From Alphaproteobacteria bacterium MarineAlpha2_Bin1 (GTDB lineage: Bacteria > Pseudomonadota > Alphaproteobacteria > SHVP01), in the NCBI GenBank assembly GCA_002938125.1, contig PTLN01000005.1, positions 1 through 35,083 on the forward strand: a DNA stretch of 35,083 bases. Reading direction: 5' to 3'. A program made the position numbers and the translations under genes. Every line of letters starts with the position of its first letter. Position 1 is the first letter of the stretch. Of the stretch, positions 27,783-35,083 are shown one piece after another. The notes beneath the pieces were generated by a model that did not search any database, was not told where the DNA came from, and saw nothing but the letters and a program-made list of their open reading frames with translations.

Positions 27783-28838
27783 TTAAATATCCATTTTATA
27801 GTTTAAAACGTGTTTATCGGGTTTGTAAACTTTGATAGAGTTTGAGATATTGATTATCTTTTGAAAATTTATTGTTCCATAATAATGGTAGATTTTTAAT
27901 GTTTTATAAAAAGAGTTTTTTATCTTACTTTCTAATTCTATATCAAATTTATCTGAGCTGAGAATTTTAATATTTATTCTTTTAAATCCAATTAACCCTT
28001 CAATAATTATTTCTTTATACTTAGATAATTCAAAATGAATTTTAAACCTTAATCTTTTGACTTTTTCGTCAGTAAGGAAAAAGTTAAAATAAAGAATATT
28101 TATATTTGAATTTTCAATAAACGGTAATATCATAGATAACCAGTTGCTATTTTTCTCTAATTTATTAAATTTGTTTATTTCATCCTGAAAATTAATCCTC
28201 TTATTTTTTATTAATGATTCTACTACTTCTGAACCAAGCCAGTTTTGTATTTTTGAATTAAAAATATTTGTAAGTAAATCAATAATTTTCTTGGAGTCTT
28301 TTGTGTCAAAGGAAGGTAATTTATTCATAATATGAGAGTTAAATACACTCTTTTCATGTATTAAAATTAGGTTTAGAAAGTCTAGTAAAAATGTTGAACT
28401 ATTACTTAATTTATCAGAATTATGATTAAATTTAAAATCAAACTTTTCCTCAAAAAATTCTAGTTTAATATTTTTAGTTGGAAAATTATTTTTTCTATTA
28501 ATACTCAAAACATCTGCATTTATAAATCTCTCAGTTATTAACGTAATTTCAAAATATATACTAGATCCGGTATCTAAGTGTAAGTTGTTACTTAATTTAA
28601 ATATTTCATTATTTACTTTTATTAAGAATTTTTTTCTTGATATTCTTTTTTGTACAATACCTGTATACTTCTCTCCTAGTTTATACCCTAATAAAGAAGG
28701 TGAGATATCAATCATTTTTTTTTGATTATAAAGATAATTTCCTGCATTCTTTTTAGAATTATTATATTCACTATTTGATATTGAAATGACTCTATCTGAG
28801 TATCTAATTAGAGTTGGGTTTATTATGTTATTACTCAT
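27783..28838 (-). CDS. Divergent FliK-like (hook-length control) candidate
   Basis: ORF track starts at 28865; the ATG at 28838 (MSNNIINPTL) overlapping the flhG stop is likelier. The G-(x)n-IVQKRISRKKFLIKVNNEIFKL...GSSIYFEI segment and C-terminal LRFKIHFELSKYKEIIIEGLIGFKRINIKI resemble alphaproteobacterial FliK-like proteins. Low-similarity call. Confidence 0.45.
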   Translation of the reverse strand: MSNNIINPTLIRYSDRVISISNSEYNNSKKNAGNYLYNQKKMIDISPSLLGYKLGEKYTGIVQKRISRKKFLIKVNNEIFKLSNNLHLDTGSSIYFEITLITERFINADVLSINRKNNFPTKNIKLEFFEEKFDFKFNHNSDKLSNSSTFLLDFLNLILIHEKSVFNSHIMNKLPSFDTKDSKKIIDLLTNIFNSKIQNWLGSEVVESLIKNKRINFQDEINKFNKLEKNSNWLSMILPFIENSNINILYFNFFLTDEKVKRLRFKIHFELSKYKEIIIEGLIGFKRINIKILSSDKFDIELESKIKNSFYKTLKIYHYYGTINFQKIINISNSIKVYKPDKHVLNYKMDI

Positions 28839-29619
28839 GCTTAATAATCTTCTCACAAATATCATGAATATCTTTAGCTGCTGTGGATATTGGGTATCTG
28901 TATAAAAAAAGTTTTTGATTTTTTATTGATTCATTTACATTTCTATCATATCTGATTATACCGGCAAGTTTAATTTTTAAATTTAGAAAATTTGAGCATG
29001 ACTTTGATAATATTTGATATGTCTCTAAACCTTCATTTTTTGAAGAAACCATATTGATAACAATATTAATTTTTATTTTTGGATATTTAATTTTTATTAA
29101 CTTTATAAATGCATATGCGTCTGTAAGGGAAGTCGGATCTGAAGTTGTTATAACGTATACCTCTCCATTTTCAATAGTTAAAGATCTAACTGGGCTATCT
29201 ATACCGGCAGCAAGATCTAAAATTACATAATCATATTTTTTTGAGTTTTCAATTAATTCATTTTTTAAACGTCTCAAAGTTGAAATATTTAATGATGACA
29301 ATACACCTGAACCGGATATACCAGCTAAGAGTTCAAAATTTGCCTCTCTAACTTTATATACTGCTTCATCGAATGTATATTTATTTAAAATTAATCCTGA
29401 GATATCTCTTTCTGGATTTATACCTAATTGGACATCAATATTTGCAAGACCTAGATCGCCATCAAATAGAAGAACCTTTTTATTTTTTTTTCCTAAACAA
29501 TCTGCCATTGTTGATGCTAGCCAGGTTTTTCCTACACCACCTTTTCCTGATGCTATCGTTATAATATTAAGTCCAGCTTTGTTATTTTTTTTAAGAATAT
29601 TTAAATTAATATTATTCAT
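28831..29619 (-). CDS. flhG: FlhG/MinD-like ParA-family ATPase
   Basis: 262 aa; IITIASGKGGVGKTWLASTMA, VLLFDGDLGLANIDVQLG, YVILDLAAGIDSPVRSLTI, VITTSDPTSLTDAYAFIK; next to flhF. Confidence 0.9.
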   Translation of the reverse strand: MNNINLNILKKNNKAGLNIITIASGKGGVGKTWLASTMADCLGKKNKKVLLFDGDLGLANIDVQLGINPERDISGLILNKYTFDEAVYKVREANFELLAGISGSGVLSSLNISTLRRLKNELIENSKKYDYVILDLAAGIDSPVRSLTIENGEVYVITTSDPTSLTDAYAFIKLIKIKYPKIKINIVINMVSSKNEGLETYQILSKSCSNFLNLKIKLAGIIRYDRNVNESIKNQKLFLYRYPISTAAKDIHDICEKIIKHE

Positions 29620-29637
29620 TAATATTTCCTATATAAT

Positions 29638-30594
29638 TTAGAGTGTGGTTGATTTAGAGCTTTCTAATAAGATTCTCGCAAGTGAAACAGGATTTAAAGA
29701 TTTAATACTATCTGTAATAAAAGGATTATTACTTATTTCACATATGGACATATTCTTTCCAATAGGGGGTGATAAAATAACTCCTAATCTTTTTGAACAA
29801 TCTGTGTGTGTAACATGTAACTTCGATGTGCCAATATCTAAGAAAGTTTTTGAGATATCGCTTGTTTCTAAAGGGTTACTTAATGCCGACAAAACTAATA
29901 AAGTCTCTGAGTAAAAATCTGCTTTAAATTCCATAAATTCGTTTATTTCGTTCTCAGATAGATAATTTATAGCAGGTGTATCAATAAGTATTATTGAATC
30001 CTTACATTGATTAATTATACCTAGAAGTTCATTAGGAGTTTGAGCAATATTTAGGTTAATATTAAGAATTTTTGACAATGAATTTAATTGTTGGCATGCG
30101 CCCGCTTTTATTGTATCTGTTGTTATAGTTGTAACTTTTTTACCTGAAAAAACAAATTCTGCTGCTATCCTTGCAGTTAAAGTTGTTTTCCCGCTTCCCG
30201 GAGGTCCTAATATAAAAAATGGAACTCCAGGTTTTGGTTTAATTTTTTCAAATTTAAAATTAGCATCAATTGATCCTGCAAGATTTAATACTTCTTCTTT
30301 TTCGTTAAAACCTTCGGCACTTTTATTTAGAGCATTAATTTTATTTTCTTCTAATCCGTGGAATCTTAAACAATTTGTAAAATAACACGGTGATTCAGAT
30401 TTACTTTTTTCTATTTCAATAAGATCATTTAAATATTGAACTGAATTATCTTGCTCTATTGCTGCTGTTACATATGCTCCTCTTTTTCTTTTAGAATCAA
30501 AACTTGACACAATGATAGCATTGTCACCTAATATTGCTCTTGCTTCTGATATAGCTTCAGGAATACTATCTGCAAAAAATTTTGTTATTTTCAT
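29638..30594 (-). CDS. flhF: Flagellar SRP-type GTPase FlhF
   Basis: 318 aa; N-terminal MKITKFFADSIPEAISEARAILGDNAIIVSS and NG-domain P-loop FFILGPPGSGKTTLTARIAAEF; lies between flhA and flhG. Confidence 0.9.
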   Translation of the reverse strand: MKITKFFADSIPEAISEARAILGDNAIIVSSFDSKRKRGAYVTAAIEQDNSVQYLNDLIEIEKSKSESPCYFTNCLRFHGLEENKINALNKSAEGFNEKEEVLNLAGSIDANFKFEKIKPKPGVPFFILGPPGSGKTTLTARIAAEFVFSGKKVTTITTDTIKAGACQQLNSLSKILNINLNIAQTPNELLGIINQCKDSIILIDTPAINYLSENEINEFMEFKADFYSETLLVLSALSNPLETSDISKTFLDIGTSKLHVTHTDCSKRLGVILSPPIGKNMSICEISNNPFITDSIKSLNPVSLARILLESSKSTTL

Positions 30595-30598
30595 TTAT

Positions 30599-32773
30599 CT
30601 ATATTTGGTCAAGGGTTTTTAATTTTGCTTTTGGATGAATTTCATTTTGGGATAACACAATTGTTGAAGGCCTAAAACGCTCTACAATAGATCTAACAAA
30701 AGGTCTTATAGATGGGCTCGTAAGAAGAACTGGTATTTCACCTTCTTCAGAAACTCTTTCAAAATTAGATTTTACTGTTGTAATAAATTCTTGCAATTTG
30801 GAAGGTGCCATTGATAGTTGTCTTTCTTCTCCTTCGTTTACAAGAGATTCTGAAAAATTTTGTTCCCATTCAGGAGATAAAGTTATAAGGGGTATATAAC
30901 CTGCTTCATTTGTATTTGATGCGCTAATTTGTCTAGAAAGTCTTGCTCTAACATGTTCTGTAATTAGAGTTATATTTTTTGTATAAGCAACCGCTTCTGC
31001 TACCCCCTCTAAAATTGTTGGAAGATCTCTTATAGAAATTCTCTCAATCAGTAAATTCTGGAGAATTCTCTGTAATCCAGATAAGCTTATTTGGTCTGGT
31101 ATTATGTCATCAATTAACTTCTTCTGCTCTTTTGATAGTTCATCAATAAGTTTTTGAGTTCCGCTATATGATAATAACTCATTCATATTATCTTTTATGA
31201 TTTCAGTTAAGTGTGTTGTTATTACAGTTGAGGGGTCAACGACTGTATATCCTCTAAAAGAAGCCTCTTCTCGAAGTGTCTCATCCACCCACATAGCAGG
31301 CAAGCCAAATGTTGGTTCTTTAGTTTCCTCGCCACTTAATGTAATTTTTTCACCTCTAGGGTCCATTACAAGTATTTTGTTAGGTCTAAGATCTCCGGAA
31401 CCAATTTCAATTTCTTTTATTCTAACTAAATAATTGTTAGCCGATAATTGCATATTATCCAAAATTCTTACAGATGGCATTACGAAACCCATTTCGGAAG
31501 CAATTTGTCTTCTCAATGCTTTTATTTGATCAGTAAGTCGATAGCCTTGAGTATCATTAATTAGAGGTAATAAACCATAACCCAGTTCTAATCTTAATTC
31601 ATCTAACGCTAATGTGGAGCTTATTGGTTCTTCAATCTCATTAGAATCTTGAGTGGTCTGTTGGATTTTTTCTTGTTCTATTTTTTGTCGTCCTTTTTTC
31701 CTATATACCATCCATGCTAAGTAACCTGTTCCAGCAGATAGTAAAAAGAAAGGAATCATTGGTACGCCTGGTAGCAGGGCTAGTGCACCCATCAAAAATG
31801 ATGCCATTGCTAGTGCATGTGGATAGTAACTTAGTTGACCAAATATAGCTTTATCTGTTGATCCTTTTAGTCCTGATTTTGAAACCAACATACCTGCAGC
31901 AGTTGATACTATTAATGCTGGTATTTGACTTACTAACCCATCACCTACAGTTAGCACAGAAAATGTATTAACAGCTTCACCAAAAGCCATATCCCTCTGC
32001 CCAATTCCAATGATAATACCACCAATGAGATTTATGAAAGTAATTAATAAACCAGCTATAGCATCTCCTCTAACAAATTTTGAGGCTCCGTCCATAGCAC
32101 CAAAGAAACTAGCTTCATCCTCTAAACTTTTTCTTCTCTCTCTAGCTTGATTTTCATCAATTAATCCACTTGAAAGATCAGCATCAATTGCCATTTGTTT
32201 GCCAGGCATTGCGTCTAGAATGAATCTAGCTGCAACTTCTGCTATTCTTCCTGAACCTCTGGTAATGACAACAAAATTTACGATTACTAAGATTGCAAAA
32301 ACAATTAAACCTATAACAATATTATTTCCCATTATAAAACCACCAAATGCTTCAATTACGTCACCAGCAGCATTTGTTCCTTCATGGCCATTAGCCAAGA
32401 TTAGTCTTGTTGATGCTAGGTTCAAAGAAAGCCTAAGCATTGTTGCAATAAGTAAAATTGTTGGAAAAATATTGAATTCTAATGCTTTTTTAATAAACAA
32501 TACATTCATGAGTATTAATACAGAAAAGGTCATAGATACTGCAAGTGATATATCCAAAAGCCATCTAGGTAGAGGAAGTATAAGAACTACCAGTATTAAA
32601 ACTACACCAAAAGCTAGGGCTAAATCACCTCTCATTATAGGTGATCCGAATCTGCTAAATAAGTCTCCAAATGAAAGAAATGCTCCAGTTGGTTCAGATC
32701 TTAAATCAGGAGCGACATCTTCCTCAGAACTTTTGTCAGACTCAATAATATTATTTTCTGTATTATCTGTCAT
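30599..32773 (-). CDS. flhA: Flagellar biosynthesis protein FlhA
   Basis: 724 aa; multispanning N-terminus, SLNLASTRLILANG, DAMPGKQMAIDADLSSGLI (FHIPEP-type region), C-terminal cytoplasmic domain. Confidence 0.97.
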   Translation of the reverse strand: MTDNTENNIIESDKSSEEDVAPDLRSEPTGAFLSFGDLFSRFGSPIMRGDLALAFGVVLILVVLILPLPRWLLDISLAVSMTFSVLILMNVLFIKKALEFNIFPTILLIATMLRLSLNLASTRLILANGHEGTNAAGDVIEAFGGFIMGNNIVIGLIVFAILVIVNFVVITRGSGRIAEVAARFILDAMPGKQMAIDADLSSGLIDENQARERRKSLEDEASFFGAMDGASKFVRGDAIAGLLITFINLIGGIIIGIGQRDMAFGEAVNTFSVLTVGDGLVSQIPALIVSTAAGMLVSKSGLKGSTDKAIFGQLSYYPHALAMASFLMGALALLPGVPMIPFFLLSAGTGYLAWMVYRKKGRQKIEQEKIQQTTQDSNEIEEPISSTLALDELRLELGYGLLPLINDTQGYRLTDQIKALRRQIASEMGFVMPSVRILDNMQLSANNYLVRIKEIEIGSGDLRPNKILVMDPRGEKITLSGEETKEPTFGLPAMWVDETLREEASFRGYTVVDPSTVITTHLTEIIKDNMNELLSYSGTQKLIDELSKEQKKLIDDIIPDQISLSGLQRILQNLLIERISIRDLPTILEGVAEAVAYTKNITLITEHVRARLSRQISASNTNEAGYIPLITLSPEWEQNFSESLVNEGEERQLSMAPSKLQEFITTVKSNFERVSEEGEIPVLLTSPSIRPFVRSIVERFRPSTIVLSQNEIHPKAKLKTLDQI

Positions 32774-32788
32774 TAAATAGATACTTAT

Positions 32789-34168
32789 CTATGCAGCACG
32801 AAAGGAACTATTTGAAGTTTCAACCTCTAGGCCATCATCATTATATTGCTTAAGTTTATTTCTTAATGTTCTAATAGAAATTCCTAGAATCTTGGCGGCA
32901 TGAGTTCTATTTCCTAGACAATGGTTCAAAGTATCTAAAATTAAATCTTTTTCAACTTGTGCCACTGTTCTGCCAACTAGATTATTTCCTTCTTGCTCTT
33001 CTTTTAAATTTATTTCAGACATCTTTGTAGAATGCACATTATTTATTGTGGTATTTAAACCAAGGGGGCTTCCATCTTGTTGGATAACCGACTCTGTTCC
33101 AATTTCTTCCTTTTTTCCGAGTAATACAGCTCTATGCATTGTATTTTCTAATTCCCTAACATTTCCTGGCCATTTATAACTTTTCATTCCTTCCAGTGCC
33201 TCTAGTGTTAAAGGTTTAGTCTTAAGATTATTTATTTTCGAATATTTTTCTATGAAGTGTTCAGCTAAAATTTTTAGATCACCTGGTCTTTCCCTGAGTG
33301 AAGGTAGTTTTAAATTTAATACATTTAATCTAAATAGAAGATCTTCTCTAAAAGTCCCTTTCTTAACTTCCTCCTCAAGATTTCTGTTGCTAGTTGCCAA
33401 TAACCTGATATCAATTTTTATTGGTTTGTTGCCTCCAACACGATCTATTTCTCTTTCTTGAATTGCCCTCAAAAGTTTTGCTTGAAGTCTTGGATGAAGT
33501 TCACTTATTTCATCAAGAAGAAGTGTTCCTCCATTAGCTTCTTCAAATTTACCAATCCTTCTTGTTATTGCTCCAGTAAAAGAACCTTTTTCATGACCAA
33601 ATAATTCACTTTCAAGTAAATTTTCTGGTATTGCGGCACAATTTAGAGAAATAAAAGCTTTATCTTTTCTACTACTTTTTCTATGTATGTATCTTGCTAA
33701 TACTTCTTTACCTGTTCCCGACTCTCCTGTAATTAAAATACTCGCATCGCTGGGTGCTATTTGATCAGTAAGTTGTATCATTTTTTTCATTGAGCTGTCT
33801 GTATAAATTAGTGTATGGCTTTCTTCACATACAGCTTCTAGTACTGCAGCAATTAGGTCCGACTCCGGTGGTAAAGGGATATATTCTTTAGCTCCTGCTT
33901 TTATTGCCTTAACTGCTGCTTCAGTATTTGTTCCTATTCCGTAGGCAACTACTGGAGCACTAATTCTCTCCTCTTCCAAGGATTTACATAAATTTTCAAT
34001 ATCTAAAATAGCGTCTATCATAAGGAGTTCTGCACCTTTACCTGACCTTAGAAGCGTTAAAGCTGACAAAATATCTGGTGTATGTGACACTTTCGCACCC
34101 CTATCAATCGCAATTTTACTTGCTGCACCAATTTGGCCATCCATAGATCCAATAATTAATAAACGCAT
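32789..34168 (-). CDS. flbD: Sigma-54-dependent flagellar transcriptional regulator FlbD
   Basis: 459 aa; degenerate receiver, AAA+ GESGTGKEVLARYIH, ELFGHEKGSFTGA, GGTLLLDEI, Fis-type HTH C-terminus; between fliN and flhA. Confidence 0.9.
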   Translation of the reverse strand: MRLLIIGSMDGQIGAASKIAIDRGAKVSHTPDILSALTLLRSGKGAELLMIDAILDIENLCKSLEEERISAPVVAYGIGTNTEAAVKAIKAGAKEYIPLPPESDLIAAVLEAVCEESHTLIYTDSSMKKMIQLTDQIAPSDASILITGESGTGKEVLARYIHRKSSRKDKAFISLNCAAIPENLLESELFGHEKGSFTGAITRRIGKFEEANGGTLLLDEISELHPRLQAKLLRAIQEREIDRVGGNKPIKIDIRLLATSNRNLEEEVKKGTFREDLLFRLNVLNLKLPSLRERPGDLKILAEHFIEKYSKINNLKTKPLTLEALEGMKSYKWPGNVRELENTMHRAVLLGKKEEIGTESVIQQDGSPLGLNTTINNVHSTKMSEINLKEEQEGNNLVGRTVAQVEKDLILDTLNHCLGNRTHAAKILGISIRTLRNKLKQYNDDGLEVETSNSSFRAA

Positions 34169-34205
34169 TTTATACTCCTTAAATCTTTTTTGATTTATGA
34201 TTTGA

Positions 34206-34625
34206 TTAAGATTTTTCTGTTTTGATAATTTCAGTCATTGTAACACCGAGTTTATTTTCTACTACAACAACTTCTCCTCTAGCTACAAGTCTATTGTTTA
34301 CATAGATATCAATAGCTTCTCCAACCCTCCGATCTAACTCTACAACAGCCCCTTGCCCCAGTTTTAAAAGATCACTAACTTGCATACGTGTCTTGCCCAG
34401 GACGGCAGAGACTTGCACAGGAATTTCATACACAGGTTCCAACTCGCTAGCCATTCTAACTTCATCGTCATCACTGGGTTCTGCTTGTTTGGTTTCCATA
34501 GATTCTTTTGCTACAGAACCCTCTAATTCACTTAAATTAAGATTTTTTTCTATAGCCGAATCATTATCTTTTTTATCTGTTTCAGTAGAGTTTGTATTTT
34601 CATTATTATTTTCAGTATCAGTCAT
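34206..34625 (-). CDS. fliN: Flagellar motor switch protein FliN
   Basis: C-terminal SpoA domain: IPVQVSAVLGKTRMQVSDLLKLGQGAVVELDRRVGEAIDIYVNNRLVARGEVVVVENKLGVTMTEI. The ATG at 34625 (MTDTENN, preceded by AAAGGAA) is preferred over the track start at 34649. Confidence 0.95.
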   Translation of the reverse strand: MTDTENNNENTNSTETDKKDNDSAIEKNLNLSELEGSVAKESMETKQAEPSDDDEVRMASELEPVYEIPVQVSAVLGKTRMQVSDLLKLGQGAVVELDRRVGEAIDIYVNNRLVARGEVVVVENKLGVTMTEIIKTEKS

Positions 34626-34659
34626 TTTTTTTCCTTTAAGGATTAGCAAATAAATTTAT

Positions 34660-35083
34660 CTATTCATATTTTACAGACTTAGATCCGCCAACTGTTTTGA
34701 TATCATCTTCATTTTTCTTCTCTTCTTTAATTTCTGATTGTTCTGTTGGTATTGAATCTGTCTCCTCACGTTTAATATCTTTTCTGCTAGAATCATTTTT
34801 ATCTTCTTTGTCAGGAACCCCTTTTAATTCTCTTTCCAAATTAGTAATAAAATTATTAATCTTATTATTTATCTCTCTTTCAAGTTCATTATGATATTTA
34901 TCAATTCCTCCAGATTGCCAATCAATTTTTGAGTCATTAATATTAAGGTTATTATCTCCTATTAATTCAAAGTTTTCGCTTTTACTTAAATCTAATGAAT
35001 TTTCTTTTAAACTTATATTGATCACATCCAAAATTGCTTCATTAACATATATTTTGATTTTTTCTTTTAATAATACATTCTTA
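34660..35083 (-). CDS. fliH: FliH-like flagellar export ATPase regulator, C-terminal part, truncated by the right window edge
   Basis: Frame stays open past the track start to the edge: ...KNVLLKEKIKIYVNEAILDVINISLKEN...FELIGDNNLNINDSKIDWQSGGIDKYHNELEREINNKI, a FliH C-terminal pattern, upstream of fliN. Confidence 0.75.
   Translation of the reverse strand, partial: KNVLLKEKIKIYVNEAILDVINISLKENSLDLSKSENFELIGDNNLNINDSKIDWQSGGIDKYHNELEREINNKINNFITNLERELKGVPDKEDKNDSSRKDIKREETDSIPTEQSEIKEEKKNEDDIKTVGGSKSVKYE

Noticed and set aside
32199-32780. 193-aa plus-strand ORF, the longest antisense ORF
   Set aside because: Exactly antisense to the FlhA transmembrane region; its repetitive Ile/Thr/Ser/Lys content is the expected complement of FlhA codons.
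34393-34894. Plus-strand ORFs of 86 and 65 aa
   Set aside because: Antisense to fliN and fliH; Ser/Leu/Phe-rich complement of Glu/Lys-rich coding.
1-35083. CRISPR arrays, tRNA/rRNA genes, insertion sequences, prophage or defence islands
   Set aside because: No regularly spaced repeats, cloverleaf-like sequences, transposase/integrase motifs or known defence proteins were seen on reading both strands; short RNA genes could still be missed without a covariance search.

Overview
AT-rich, gene-dense chromosomal segment from an alphaproteobacterium. A marine, streamlined lineage is my guess from base composition and gene content; I cannot place it further. The left half (1-22.5 kb) is metabolic: soxB-soxD-soxA sarcosine oxidase (soxA runs off the left edge), an Ldh_2-family dehydrogenase, a SAM methyltransferase with an unassigned N-terminal region, an AllA-type ureidoglycolate lyase, an MDR oxidoreductase, a PiT phosphate transporter plus DIPP-like Nudix hydrolase, a PuuE-like deacetylase/allantoinase-fold protein, a VOC protein, a dppBCDF-type ABC importer with no substrate-binding protein in view, two tandem molybdenum hydroxylase large subunits with AYRGAGR (form II-like) motifs, an AbrB-family membrane protein, NAD kinase, moaA and mobA. 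The right half (24.2-35.1 kb) is cell-cycle and flagellar: a DUF3553 mini-protein missing from the ORF track, chpT, ctrA, fliI-fliJ, and an opposing fliH-fliN-flbD-flhA-flhF-flhG-fliK-like cluster. The strongest structural signals are three exact TTAA-N7-TTAA CtrA-type boxes in the ctrA/fliI divergent intergenic region and a perfect-stem bidirectional terminator between chpT and ctrA. I saw no CRISPR array, tRNA, rRNA, transposase or phage gene. I do not see a clearly new system. The most interesting leads are the divergent FlhF/FlhG pair, the FliK-like protein, the unpaired Mo-hydroxylase paralogs, and a possible ureide/N-methyl-amine catabolic neighbourhood.
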